From Lepidurus packardi (lineage: Eukaryota > Arthropoda > Branchiopoda > Notostraca > Triopsidae): 64,000 nucleotides of DNA. Each line of letters begins with the position of its first letter. Position 1 is the stretch's first letter. Positions 27,001 to 40,288 of this stretch are shown piece after piece. The notes under the pieces were generated by a model that was not told the DNA's origin, did not search any database, and saw only the letters and a program-made list of their open reading frames with translations. The translations under genes were made by a program, and so were the position numbers. The DNA is taken from assembly GCA_023053545.1 (NCBI GenBank), contig JAKZAN010000002.1:2030375-2094374 (forward strand), read 5' to 3'.

Positions 27001-30000
27001 TTAGATGGTTAGTTTTTAGAAGCTTTCCCTGAACCTGAAAATTCGATTTGGGAGAGTTTGATAACAAGCAATTTTCATTGTTGAGGCTTTGAATGTGGCA
27101 CTTGCCCTGTCCACAAAGGTTATACAAGCGTAACAATTGCGGAGTCATGGTACGCTTGGATTCGTCAATAGTTGTTTTTAGGGTGACAATAATTGCCTGG
27201 GCTGTAATTTAGTAACACAGTGCTGTTGTTTCTTATAAGGCCAAAACTCAAAAATAGAGTGTTTTTTTTTGTATCCAAGCTGAATTAACAGGGATTTTCC
27301 TTTTTTAATGATTCTTCCCAACACATCCACACACGCAAAAATTAAAAAAAATTGATTTTTCCTCGTGAAGAGCTTTTGTCTGTAAACTCAGCCAGCTTCT
27401 TTTTACGATATTTCGAACAAAGAAGCAGATGGAAGAGTTTTCAGGGAAATGTAAATAAGATAGAAGGGCATAAAGTAGTGGCGTTTTGGAGTGAAAATTG
27501 ATGTTTGGTTGAGGCGGCATAGTTTTTAATTTGCTGCAGGGCGCTAATGAGGAGCGCAAAATAGATCTTTGTCGACGCTTTTTTGCTCATTAAGAGAAAA
27601 AGATCCGGTTGCTAACGAAACTTTTCAATAAATGACGTGACATTTTCATGCGCCCAGACGCAGTTTAAGCTTAAGTGTATAGAGTCCGAAAAGAAGTTAC
27701 CGAGATTAGAAGAATAAATAGGCCTGTTTGGGTTTTTGAAAGATAAATCCAGTATCCAGAGAAAGAAGGGCCTCCACTTTTTATTCTATATTTTAAGATA
27801 TATCAAGGATTTTGGGGTTGAATAATGAGTGGTCGGGGTTTTGTTACAATAGAGATTCATTTATCAAACCTCTTAAGACTCACACGTGTGTTTAAAACGG
27901 GCTATCATTAGTCAGAAAGGTGCAATAATTGACTTGTGGGATAATAGCATTACACTGCGACTTACTACCGGGACCGGCCATGAAAAAAGTAGCGACAATC
28001 TGCACACTCATGCTCACCGTTGATAATTTTTATAGTGTCTTTTTTATTCTATAAGCTTTTCTTACAGAAGAAAAAGGAACGAGTTTTGTTCCTTTTTTCT
28101 CCTCTTTGAGTTACTTTCAAACTATTGTAGAAGTTGTAAAGATTAGGCCAGAGATTGATTGGTTTTGCGCTCGCTTTTGTGCATCTGTCCAAAGTGTCAA
28201 TTTACAGCCATTGTTATTCACTATACCCAGTGGCTTTTAAAATGATGCTTTGCAGATAACCATTTCAGACCGGGAAAACGAAAGTTAAAACTCATTTCGT
28301 GCTAAAGCAACAAACTTTCCGTCGTTTATTAGTAATGTATTATACCTTATATTAGAATATTTTTATATCGGCTGTTACTTCTAGAAAGTTCTACTAAAAT
28401 TAGCACTAGTTTTGGATTTTTAAACTTAGCTTTTAGAGTCGTTTGGAGTGCAGGAGCTTTTTAAGTTAATTTGTGAGCATGAATTGCTAGTTAATTACAA
28501 ACATGCGAGACAGCAAAGGAAAGGGGGTAAAAAGTGGAGAGAGAGAGGGAGACAAAAGCTCAGAGGCGTAAAAAGCAATAGCTTAAGCCATTGTTCAGGG
28601 AGTGATGCTGCAAATTGTTGCGCTTTTGTTTTGAGATCTGATCCGTCTTTTTGTGTTGCCCCTTGCTTTGTTTGTAACTTCTAGGCAGTAAACTTTTGGA
28701 ACTTGGAACAATCATGGCCAGTCTGCTTTAAGAAAAGCGTTGGCAACAATGAAAAACATTCTTTTTTCCGTTTGTCGCGGTTCCTAGTTCTGTATGTTGT
28801 CTCCGCAAACGAAAACAGAAGAAACACCAAGAGAGAGAGAGAGAGAAAAAATATACAAAGTAAAAGGGTTTAGAGTATGTCTAAAAGCTTATTCAACCCT
28901 TTTTCTCTTTTCAGGGTTTTAACAAGGAAATTAGATTGATTCAAAACCGATGAACACATTTCACAGAACTTGGTTCTGGCGCGCGACTTACGGGATTTTT
29001 TGTTTGTTATCTCTTAGAAAGAAACGGCTGGCAAGATTCATTGTTGCACTCAAAGTGTGTCACTTGGCATTCTTGGGCTTCTGACTTTGCATACCGCCAG
29101 TTCAGAGTCACTCGCAGAGCCCATAAAGGAACAATCTGGGTAAGTCCAAGAGCGAAAGATTCATTTGTTCGCAACTGAATTATTCATCTTTTCGGGGAAC
29201 ATAAAACGGTCATTGCCAACGTGCCTGAAATGCTTTCTGCATTGGCTCGTTTAGGACAGAGAGCCGTTTTGGCGTTAGCTATAATTTCTCAAGCGAATCG
29301 TGACAATGAGACAATCTGGATTAGGTTGTGAAACGAGGCAAATTGAGTTTGCCAATCCAAAGCAAATGCGACGTCAATTGTGTGTGTCTCCTTGCATTGA
29401 AAGCTTTAAGCGGCTGCCACCCTTCGCGGCATAAAATGAGTCCAAGATGAATATTGTTGCCTTTTCTCATGTATTTTTAGGAGCTATAAATTTTTGTGAT
29501 GCTATAAAAGAATAGTATCTAACCTGCGCTGCATTCCGTCGCAATGCTGTAGTTGAAGCGTGTTCTGGGTTAGGATTGAACGTGAGGTATATAATCTAGT
29601 ATATTTTAACGTTAAGCGTACTGTTTGTCGTATCGAGGTGTTTAATCTGAGATAATTTGCTCTAATAATGTTGCACTTTACTTTAAGTAAAATAGTATAA
29701 GCAACGAAATAACATTGAATCAAATGAAGTTATTGCATGACCTACAAAACACACTATAATGTGTTAGTTATAAACAGCATTAAAAAATTGAATAGTGGTA
29801 ATGACGCTGAATCGTGTTAGATAATTCAATAATTTAAATAACTTCCATTTTGTACGCAGTATATTGTGGTCTGATGTTCAAGAGCAACAATTTAGGAACA
29901 CTAAGCAATGTTACATATTTGAAATTGATGCTATTAAGTAACATTCTATGCCATTATGTTGCAATAATGTTGGTAAGGATCGTTAATATAAAGTAATTTG

Positions 30001-33000
30001 AAATCATAATAGTAAAGTTCAGTAATGATAAACAATTGAATAATTTTACTAAAAATTGGATAGTGTGGTAAAGGGGTATATGTGTGATTCACTGACGTTA
30101 AGTTATTTGGCAGAATTGAAGAAAGGGGGTGTATAATCTTGTGTTTTTAATTGAAACGGCCATATTTTCGGAAGATTTAGCAGAAAGTAACCTTCAGAGG
30201 ACTCGTTTCCTTTATTGCAATAACAGTGGCTTTCAAGGAAGGATAACAAGCCATGGAAAGCAGGGATTGAACGTGTTTTTAAACCATCATGTCAGTTTGA
30301 AGAGTATTAAAGATCTGGCCCCGAAAATCCTCAATTGGACGGCCTATGTGATTATCCTTGTTTGTTGAGATGTCAAAACGTCTTCATGAATGCAATAATA
30401 AAGTTCAATCGACAAGTGACATGTCGAAGCATAGTTAAGACTTAACAGAGTTCAAGGATGAGTGTATAGAGCGAATAGGACAATCAAGTCATCGTTTTCT
30501 TTCTCTAACAATAAGTTTGGTTCTGTCTTTTTCCCAACTACCAATTACCGTCCCCTAATGACATTGTTTTGAGGCCTATTCCCCGGTTTTTCGTATGACT
30601 TCTTGTCTCGCTCTCTCGCTTGCATGTCATTAGATTTGCATACGGCAGCATTCCAGCGACTCCTCTTCCTCTGTGGCCAGAAGAAGAAAGGGATGTCAAG
30701 GAGGGTGATGGGAGGACACTTTCGGTGGAGGAGTGGGAGGTAATGCAACAAATGCAAGGAAATGAAAACGTTATATCTAGACAAGTCCCTACCACCAAAA
30801 GGGAATCCTTATTGAACCGCCATAGGCGAGCGATATGGCAGTCAGTGTGTGTGTGCTGTGAGTTTGTATCGAAGACCCCACAAGGAAAATGGTTAATGAG
30901 GGTTTCACCATCGTAATGAGGATGAGCTGATTGAAATGGAGGCGGGAGAGACAGGGCACGCACGTATCTACATAAAGGATAGGAAAATGAGACCTAAAAG
31001 CCTCACGTTTGTGTCCTCCTTTCTAAGCAATACACAGGGCTTATTGCCAGGGTCTTGTAATTCCAGAACAGCAAACTGTTGCCCGAACCCACCTTTTTCG
31101 AAAGATGAAGTGAGTTTAAGAGCAAAAGCAGCGCGATTGGTACCTTCCGGGGACTTTGTTTTTCCTTAACCGCGTACCATTTCTCTTTTACTCTGAAATG
31201 GATATGGAAAGCTTTTGACAGATGGTAGCGATCCGAACCATTTACATGAGTTGCTATGCATGAAAGTTTGAAGGACAAATTAAAGCATTATGGGCATCTT
31301 ATAATGGCCGTTGGTGGCTTTGAGAACATTTTAAAACAGCTTAAATTAGCTTCCTAGTAGGATTCGGGAAATGCGAGTTGAAAACTATCAAATTAGTACT
31401 TTCGCGAGATTTTCAAATAGTTAAACTTGTTTAAGGCATATTTTGAAAAGTTTGAATCTCATCCTTCATAATACTATATGTAATACTGCTATCGATCGCG
31501 TCTGTGGTATTAGGAATGACATACCACAGTACTGTGTCCGTAATACTGTGGAAATGATTGCGAGTTGGAGATTGTGTTGAAGTGGACGAATGTATGATTC
31601 GCGTGTTGATTCAGGAAGATTTAGGGAATAATGCGGGTACGGGTCCTAGTTTAGGTTGGATTTATGGGTTAGTTTGGAGCGTATCAAAAAGCCTAAAAAA
31701 AAAATCTGGTGAGGTAGAAAATATTTTTTAGTGTTATCTGCCTTCCGGTTGATGTCCTAAGTTGTCTTGAAATTTTTGTTTGCAGTGTCACAAAGAAACG
31801 CCGAAGTTGTTCTCCTTCCAGCGAATGAGATAACTGGGATTTTCCTAAGCTAAAAGCTTGTGCTTTGTGGAAGGATTTAGTTTTGGCCTCCCAAAGCGGT
31901 TTGCGAAGTCTAATAACAAGGGAAGACCACTAACAAAGACATGCGGCCATTTTTCATGCTGCGTGTGTAACGTCGCCAGGCGAGAACTTAAGCAACGTTC
32001 GTGTTTTCCAATTTGGTAAAGAATAGGGGTTATACAACCTCCCTGATTCAGATGTTTACGCCACGCAGTACATATTATTTAAAACATAGCATTTGTGCAT
32101 TGTTACCCCGTACATAGCTTACAGTATTTTCTTGCATAGTGTAAACTTTGAACACATCTTAATTTAATACTTACTTCGAAGATGAACTTTGTAATCAAAC
32201 GAATGATTGTTGGAATCGTTGTAAGTTGTCTGTCCTGTAAGGTTCGCATCGGTTTAGGCTCATGCTGTTCTGTGCTATTCTTCAAGCTAGTGCTAAAACG
32301 TTCGATTTTCACCACGTTACAGCGAGTGCAGGCGATTATACAGCTTGGGGGAGGAGGGTGCTGATTTTAAGCAAACCCTTCGATGCATATGGCCAGTAGG
32401 GAGGAATCCAAGTCCTACGCTTTAGAAACGTTCGATTTTGGCTTGCGCTGTCGGCGTCTAAGCTGTGTATCCTACCTTCACAGTATTGTCAAAAAATGTG
32501 ACGCAATACTGAAATACATGTAGTGTTTAAAAGCAACCGGGACTTATTTTACCCTGTAAATATCATTTCAACTCTAAGTGATGTGTACTTATTTTTATGA
32601 GCATAAAACCTTCGATGGTTTTAGAATTTTCGATGGTTTTAAGGCGTAGGTTTTCGCCTGTTGCCTGTCTCACATTAGTATACAAGTATAAGTTGTCCAA
32701 AAACACAGGAGGAAATTGACCCAACGAACTGATCATTCGATTTGTTCAAGTGAATTGCTAAGAACAGACCTTCGACTTGTTATTAGCAAGCGTAATGGAA
32801 AAATCCATAACTCAACCCAAAAATGTTCGAATTTGTAGCAAAGGAAGCTCTATAGGGTGTGGACGGAATATATTAAACGTTTTCTGAATGGAGCAGAAGT
32901 TGAGCATTATAAGTAGACCGGATGTTAAAAGGTTTGGATTTTAGCATATCTAAGCTTACAAGCCTATTCCACTAAAGGTCACTCGAGAAGTTTGGTTAAT

Positions 33001-36000
33001 GACAGGTTAGGTTGCAAACGAGGAGGCTGAACGGATTTGTTATGACTTTAGGTCCAACTCATTACTATTGAGAAGCAATGTTGGAGGGGTAAAAAAGCAT
33101 AAAGGGGGTTTTAGCAACCTTTTAAGTCAAACCCAACCCTCCTTCCGACCTTAAATACTGTGATTTGAATTTTTAGAGCCAGAGATCTTGGTGGCTTGCT
33201 GCTTTTAGTATATGCGTGCCTGAAGCGTGCTGTTTTGCAGTAGCTAAAACGAGCCCATTTTCTCGTTTTTTAGGGGGTTATTTGCATGTTTTGTCATGCC
33301 TTTTCTTCTCCGTTGACAAAAAACCGTACCCTTTTCGTGTCACTTCCAAAAGCCTAAAATCAGTCTACAATACGTATAGTTATGCACTAGTTAAACTTTA
33401 TAAGGCTTCTTTTTTAGAAACTTGGCGTTAGTTGAACCGTGGGAGAATAATTAGAATTTAGGCTTAAGATAGTTATTTATGTATTTTGGAGGTTAAAATA
33501 GAACTAAAATTGGGTGGGTGGCCTACAGAACCAAAATTTAAAATATTTTATGATTCTTTAATGGGGTTTGGAAGCTTGTAAGTGTGGGGAATGGCGGACA
33601 TGGTCTTTTTGCGGCGGATAATGAGTTGGAGAAATTTATCAGTAAGGTAAACCACAATGCGCCAACAATACCATTGTCGGTTTTTTCGGGCGGTGAAGAA
33701 AAAAAGTTTAAGTGCCAATCAAAGCCACAGAGTGGAAAGAGTTTAGTGCTTGAAGACTTCCACGACTGATGAGAAGAGCGTCAAGTTTTTTATTATGTTT
33801 CACATTGAGCCACTTTGTGGTTCCGAAAATATGTAATTTGTGAGGGTGGATTGTTGCATTTACGAACTGCAAAGCATTTTGGGGTTGGTTTCATTGTTTT
33901 GTAGGCACAGCAATAAGGCAGTGTTGAGAAAAAAGAAGAATTAGCTAAATAATGCAGAAGGAAAGTCCTCTGTGGTAATAACTGGGAGCTATTTTATTAT
34001 TCTCCTGCTTTTATTGTTGGTTTTGGAAAAGAAACAAAAAAAACTTTTTGGAATAAGTTTTATGTTTCCCACGTCAGACAAAAGAGAAAAAAGGTTGCTA
34101 AACGTACAAATGAGGGCTATGAAATTGAATATGTCCACAACTGTAAGTCAGAGCCTCTCATTAGAGTGTCGTTAGGAAACTTAATTACCGCGCCCTTTGC
34201 GTGCTATGCCAGCAGGGGCCTGGCCCAGCAGGCTGAATGTTGCTTGCGTTTTGGTTGGCCTAAAAACCGTGTTCTTTTGTCTCTAACTCTTATATTATGT
34301 TTATCATTTCTTTTTTTCTTGCCGTCGAGAGCCATTTCTGTGTCTTCCTTCTGTCTGAAAGTCAGCTTCGCCTTTATGGTGAATCCCCAACGTAACAACA
34401 CTCGATCTTTCTACACATTGAAGGGTTTAAACCTTATACAAATTGAGGTTTTAACCAAATTTTGAAATTTCCTTCACACAAGAACTTCAAGTTGCACTAA
34501 CAATGAATGTCTTTCCCTTCCCAACGGGATAGTGTCAAAAAAAGCTTCGATTCCGTTACCACTTGCTACGTACCTACATAGTCGAGACAGCCTAAGTCAA
34601 ATTTCGAACGTTTTATGTTAATCTTGGATGCCGTCGAGGTTGTTGTCTAAGCTCAAAGAGAATAGGATGAGAGGATGATTTGAGACTTTAAGGGAGGTTT
34701 AAAGTGGCAGGTTTGATTGAAAATTGACCAAGTGGTTGGCTGGCAATTAAGCGTATAATATAACAACAGCGAATCATGTGATTAAGCTACAAATTAAACA
34801 TGCGATCTTGTTTCGTTTCACCTGCACGCCCATGTTCCTTTTAAGACACCTGCCAACTTCTGCTTTGATCGTTTGCTAATTAGAGAATAATCTGATCACA
34901 TTTTTTGGAAAGTTCCGGTTTCCTCCTGTCTGAAAAATTTGCTGTAGTTGTTAGCAAAGTGCAGGATGCAACGATATGTCGGGATTTTTCTTCTTTGCTT
35001 CTTCAAGGGCTTAAAAACTCAGGAACAAGCGTCACGCGACAACAATCACAACAAGTGTCCGACGTTTAAGAAAAACTCTGCAAGATTGATATCTACACTA
35101 ACTGCAAAAGTGTATAATAGAATTCTAACAATGTTTTGAGAATACATTTCGATTGCAATCTACAAGTTCCTATATAACAGCTGTAAGATTCCCTGTTGTT
35201 ATTGTAGCTTGGGTTTACGTTTCTTCCTTTTCATTCCAACTTAGCAGACAACGCGGAGAAGCTCAACCTTTTCATTGTTGCGTACGTGCTAGCTATAGAG
35301 CTAGTTCTTAGTGAGTTACAAAACGAAATTTTATGGTCTAATTTGAAACAATTTCGTATTCGCTCAGTTCCCAGATTTTTGCATCGCACAATTTCCATGT
35401 GGTTTTGAAGCGAATTTTCTAAAAAACGACCTGCATTTTTGGTCTTCTTTTTCCAGGGGGGGGATAGCTTTAGCTGCTTATAGCTGCAGTTTATAGCTGC
35501 AAAGTGTATATTTGGAGTATTTTAAGAGGTACGGAGATAACAGGCTTAATTGTGGCATACCTCAGTAAAGAATGCTGATGAGGGAATTATGTTAAATGGA
35601 TGTGTGGATTTGAAACCCTCGGCTTGATTTCGCTTGTGTAGCCCTTCTTTGGACGTTGTGCTGTCAAGGTTTGGGTTCTACTATTGAAATAGATGCCTAG
35701 CTGACAACCTACCTTGTTGCGAAAATAGCCTTTCCTTGTTACGATAACAAAGACGTACAAAATACTGCTCTCAATGGCCATAATGCTTATTTGTTTTTGG
35801 GTGTAAGGGCGTCGAAAATTGGCACGAATTTGAGTGCGTGGCAGCAGGAGTTTGGACGAAAGGGAAAAAATCTACACAAAGCTAATCTTGAAGGAAGAAA
35901 AGGGAAAAATTAGTTGACTTAAGCTCCATGAAGTCGTGACCAAGAGCACTCATGGCCAGAGTTATATTTTCATGTCTGCTCATTAAAGTTGGTAACTTGG

Positions 36001-39000
36001 GACTTGGAGGAACGTCAGGAGTTAATGAAGGGACTTCTTAAAAGCGCATTTATAATTGAATCAGTCAATTAGACGAAAGCTTGCGGTGCCTAAAAAATTC
36101 CAAGCAAAAAGGAGCTTTAGACTTGAAAGATGTTGCAGCAAAGCAGACGTGGTCTTCTATTTTCTCAAAGCGGAGATATCTTTGAACCTTGTTTCGCCCT
36201 TTTCGTCCCTTCGTATAATACCTTGAGAGGGCCAGAAAGCGGAGAGAGGAGGCCACGGAATTTCGAAAATTAAACTGAATTTATGGATCCCGCGCGCCAA
36301 CTTCTTTTTCTTTCTCTCTATCTTTCTTCGGTGTCTGTTTTTATGTATTCAACATGGAGTATGTGTTTGCACAGAGATGTTTGATCCGACCCGATGATAA
36401 GTCCTTAACCAAGCTAATGAAATTTTTTAACGAACGCGCATAGGACTTGCAACTCCTTTAAGCCAATCAGAGTAGTGTATATACGATCTCCCGAGCAGTC
36501 GTGTTTTTTCCCTTTTATGTGGACCCAAGCGCAAAGGAGAAGTTATCATGGTAGAACATAGAGATCTCCACCCCCTCAAATGATGATGAAGATGGCTAAT
36601 AGTCATGCATCCTAGAGTTCCTAACGTCACGCAAAAGCTGTACAGCCCTTTTCACCTACCCCTTTTTTTGGGCACTTTCTGCCTCCTGCGCCACTGTATT
36701 GCGCCTTGTAACTGCGCAGGCTGAAGGAATTTCATTCTTGGCCGCGTTGGGGACCTTGGGAGGAGTTCTATTGGTCCTATAAGGCTGACGAGTCGGCTCA
36801 GGTCACTAGAAACTCGACTCCCTCTGTAGATTCCTATTTTTAATATAATTAAACCTGTTAGGCATCAATCTTGAGCTAACTTAGCAAAAGCGCCGCAGCT
36901 TTAAAATTGTACCACTTGAGTAAGTTTACATTGATCAGGATTGAATTAGAAAGAATTGATTTAAGCGTCGAATTACAAGTTTGAAGTTAAATAAGGGAAA
37001 ACCGCTAGGATCATGCGCACTGGGGAATGCAAGCTATTACGTAGTTGCGCGTAGACAATCTTTTGGCTCGGCATGAGACACGGTTATCAATATCAGACGG
37101 GTAAAATGACACACGACAGCTCATGTAACTGAACCGATGCTGAGGTACTACATACATTCGGATTGGACCAACTTTTGGTATTAATCACACAGAATAAAAA
37201 AACTCAATACCTTAATACCGCCTTATGGTACCGCGTTATTGGTATTGACTTTGGTGTCAGTTAAAAAGGGAGAAAATGCCATTTCACAGAGAGCGAGAGA
37301 GAGGGAGAGAGAAAGAGATGGAAACCATTGGAAATTGAAAACATAACAGGATGCCCAATAATCATCCTTTTCCTGGTGGGCGAAACATGGCAGTAGCCGA
37401 CTGTTGACACATTCAATGTCCGAAGCCCATCGCAGCAGGCGATCTGCATGTCCACGACTCATTGACAACCGTAAAAGCCCCAGCGGAAGGGGTCATTACA
37501 TGATCAAAAACTCTTTTCCCTAAAACTAAGAGCGACGGCGACAGTTGGCCATTGGCAGAATTTTCCAAGGGTTTTTAGAGGGGAAAATTGACATAATTTG
37601 CTTCCCTGAAATCGAGTCTTTTGAGCCCGTTTTTGTTGGCAAAGAAGAAAAGAAAAAAATGGGGAAAAGTGTACTGTATTCCTGGACAGGAAACTCGAGG
37701 AAGAAGTCAATTTGGAGTGTTTTGGTGGTCATCATTGATAGTAAAGGGAAATACCACCATGAAGTGGGTGATGACAGACCTTGTCCACAGCCCCCATAAG
37801 GTGTAAATTCGAAGCCTTTTTGAAAATGAGGGATGCAATTGGTTTTTAGCTAGGTTCGCAAGAAAAGGTTTCGGGACGGGTTTTCGAGCTTTGCTTCAGC
37901 AGGGAATTAATTGATTGGTGGGTAAGGCACAGTGTTCTCGACTAGACTCAACGGAATGGCAGGACTTAATCGATTATGCATTACAACGGGAAATGCTGGC
38001 ATTGGGAACGGATTTGCTGCCGGCTGCTGCCTTTACAGGAGTTTTGTAATGAGGCAAAATCTTCTTTTCTCGACATCTCCCATTTCCATAACGTATACAT
38101 TGATGTAGTGGAAAGAAAAATCTCCATCTTAGGTAGTTAATTGTGAATTACGGTTAACAGCCCGAGAGGGAAACCATGTTCAGATTCTTAAAAAGTTGGG
38201 AAAAAGTTTTTGAGGTAAAAGGAAAGGGGGGAAAAGGACACAAAGAAACTAATGAAAGCTAAAGAAGAATTGATTTTTCGATGTTGGGGACTCATTGGCG
38301 ATGCACTTGAAGGAGGGGGGGGGGGGAGCAAAGAAGGAGGATTATTGTGGGCTTAATGAAGGCAGAGATTGGCAATTCATCAGCGCCTTGTCAAGTAATT
38401 GGGTTCTGGCGCATGTGGTCTGTCCATGTAAATGCCTCTAATGTTAGGGCTCACTCCCCAAAAGGTTCCAGCACATAACAAGAAGCATTAAACCCACCCA
38501 CTTTGGGTTCTTTTGAAAAAAGGAAGAGAGAAAAAAATGGTTGGCATGAAGCAGAGTAAACGCTCTTTGGCTCGCTTGTCCATCATTTCATGAACTATTC
38601 ATGAAGTTCTTCAGGATTGAGAAACCTTGTGTGGAGCCCTTTTCTCTACCGAAGCATAACCCTCCTCATACCTCTTGGCATGAAAAGAAAAGCGATTGTT
38701 ATGTTCGCCCCAGAAGCTAAAAAGTATAACCAGTGCAAAAATGGGACATGATGGGCAACTTAGCCGGCATGCGGCACGGCAGGATGGTGTCTCATATGCA
38801 AATTGCCAAAACGTTTAAGCTTCAATTTGGAACAAGGAACAATGCAACTTACAGATTGGGGGCTGTTTTTTCCACACTATAGGTTCAGAGCAAGAGTGCA
38901 ACATGACTCGGCAAACTTAGAAGTGAGCTGGTTACGAGAAACCTTTAAGAAAGTTCCGTTTTCAACTCGGAAATGACTCATGACTCACCCATGCCCAAGC

Positions 39001-40288
39001 ACGCTTAACGCGCATTGTTTTTTGTGTTAGAGTACTTGATATAAAACGTTCCATTTTACAAGGCGGGGATATTTCCGCAGTTCCAATCTCCGCTAAAGGG
39101 GGCTAACTTGCTAAGATCCCTATTAAAGGTCCAGTGCGCAACAATGAACTAGAAATGCAGCACTTGTGAGGTCTGGTAAGCTGTGTGTATCCACTAATGT
39201 TTAGATATTTTCTAAAATCTTGAAATTGCAACGCGACGTGATAGCAAGTTGCAGGCTCAAGACAGATTTATCTGACAATTTGACAGTGTACATAAGAAAC
39301 AATGACGGAAACTTTTCAGTGTTGGCATTTAAACCTGCCAAATTCATTTGGCGTTGTTATGACGCTTCCGAGAAGCGAGTTTCATTGTTGCGGATGGAGG
39401 AAAAAAGGCTTTTGAAGAGTTTTGATGCGAGCGAGAGATGTTTGCTGTTATCAATGGCGAGGTGTGCGGTCTCCCTGGGAAGATTTGAGGAGAACTGTCG
39501 GTGAGGTAAACCGGTGGTTCGGCTTGCTGCTGCGAGACCTAAGGGAAACGCGGCGTAAAAAAGAAGCTCGTGCGCGCCTCCCGCAGCGAGCCAATTTCCT
39601 GGACCCGGGCAAAAGGGTATGCAGCAGCCCAGTCACCGAGACATTAAGCTTTGCCAAAAAGGCTTTTTAATAGATAGATTACCAAAATGACGCCATACTT
39701 GCCTCTATTTCATCTTCCATTTTCCACTCTGGGTCTACTTGAAGGCCTTTATTAACCACTAACTACTTTTTCTCTCTTCTCTCTCTCTCTCCTCTTGGCT
39801 GTACACTACATGTACAGTGTTCGCTAACCCCTTGATAAGAGCACTATATGGTCGAGTCTTAGCCCCGTTAACCTGCTTGATGATGATAAATGGAAACCTT
39901 GTTGGCTAGCTTTGGGATAGTTACAACTCGCCTTCGTGTAAAGGGAAAAAAAAGTCCGGCGGATCGTGGGATTCCGACGGGCTTAATTCCTTCACGCTTT
40001 AGTTGTGCCTACCCATATAATCCCTGACATCTTTTTCGCGCACTTGAATACCCTTGTATATTCTATGTTTTTTTATTGTTTTTTAAAGAAATTTTAGTAT
40101 TTACCTGTCATGGGCTCTTCCACTAAACTCCGGATGGAAAAGACGGCTTTGGCTGGCCTGAGACGTAACTCCGCAGGGGGATTGTTGTTATTGTTGTTGG
40201 GAATCATACCAGCCGAAGCTGCAAAATTATCCACCATGATGTTCTCGGTCGTCACTGAATCAAAAAAGCGCCTAGTCGTTAAATCCAT
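18040..40288 (-). CDS. al: Aristaless paired-like homeodomain transcription factor
   Basis: Four coding exons on the - strand: 40105..40288 (ATG at 40288), 23002..23557, 21599..21644 and 18040..18993 (TAG). They total 1740 nt and give 579 aa with all phases closing. The homeodomain spans about residues 217-276, is glutamine-50 class ([14 protein letters not shown]) and is preceded by [19 protein letters not shown], as in Drosophila Aristaless. An intron splits the homeodomain before position 47, a common site in paired-like genes. After it come KVGPQAHPY and KPFDA motifs, a polyalanine tract near residue 405, and a C-terminal OAR domain ([14 protein letters not shown]), residues about 549-579. 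Exon 1 carries FSIRSLVE, which resembles the octapeptide repressor motif of paired-class proteins. Exon 2 has a His-rich run (residues about 155-165) and Ser-rich tracts. Nuclear DNA-binding regulator of appendage and distal patterning in insects (family knowledge). The first exon is assigned from its perfect donor and phase match 16.5 kb upstream; an alternative first exon cannot be excluded. Confidence 0.93.
21030..21219. repeat. 190-bp inverted-repeat element in aristaless intron 3
   Basis: Ends are AGAGTTTAT and ATAAACTCT, and a second internal inverted pair TTGGGGTTAAGAT / ATCTTAACCCCAA (13 of 13) lies inside, with further loosely complementary sequence such as TTAAACCCCTTTTA against TAAAAAGGGATTTAA. 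This is the shape of a small foldback or MITE. No flanking target duplication is clear, so family and mobility are not assigned. Confidence 0.5.
21461..21480. repeat. GA microsatellite
   Basis: A (GA)n tract of about 20 nt, 120 bp downstream (gene sense) of the short third aristaless exon. Confidence 0.85.
26701..27072. repeat. Diverged tandem repeat, unit about 130 bp, three copies
   Basis: Copies begin at 26701, 26832 and 26959. Each starts with TTC(G/A)TTGT followed by a variant of GAAATTTGTTCGATT, then a GAAGG(T/C)T-like word, a TTTGGAAGC-like word and (first two copies) GGGAAAA(C/T)GTTCGAAA. A further degraded unit start lies at about 27070 and a partial unit precedes the array. The copies differ by many substitutions and small gaps, so the array is old. 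Confidence 0.7.
31502..31529. repeat. Small perfect hairpin
   Basis: CTGTGGTAT, a 10-nt loop, then ATACCACAG. Neighbouring sequence repeats the word TACTGTG. A related-looking pair CAGTATTG / CAATACTG with a 15-nt spacer is at 32481-32511. Confidence 0.6.
37288..37319. repeat. GA-rich microsatellite
   Basis: Imperfect (GA)n tract within aristaless intron 1; overlapping open frames (Ser/Leu-rich on the - strand) follow from it. Confidence 0.8.
38315..38326. repeat. G run, 12 nt
   Basis: Twelve consecutive G on the + strand. Copy number of such runs is often misassembled, so exact length is uncertain. Confidence 0.8.
39771..39795. repeat. CT microsatellite
   Basis: (CT)n tract of about 25 nt, 310 bp inside intron 1 from the aristaless first exon, followed by the near-palindrome ACACTACATGTACAGTGT. 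Confidence 0.8.

Larger units (their letters stand above)
23558..40104 (-). other. Aristaless intron 1 (16.5 kb)
   Basis: Bordered by ACAG|GTAAAT at 40105/40104 and TTAAAAACAG| before 23557, with phase 1 joined to phase 1. No nested gene could be supported. It holds a roughly 130-bp tandem repeat (26701-27072), GA, G and CT microsatellites, AT-rich stretches (for example 29500-30120), and a local G+C-rich patch near 39400-39640. A long first intron in a developmental regulator commonly carries enhancers; that is inference here. Confidence 0.8.

Noticed and set aside
30538-30963. 141-codon open frame on the - strand in aristaless intron 1
   Set aside because: No recognisable domain and overlapping open frames on both strands; no start or splice support.
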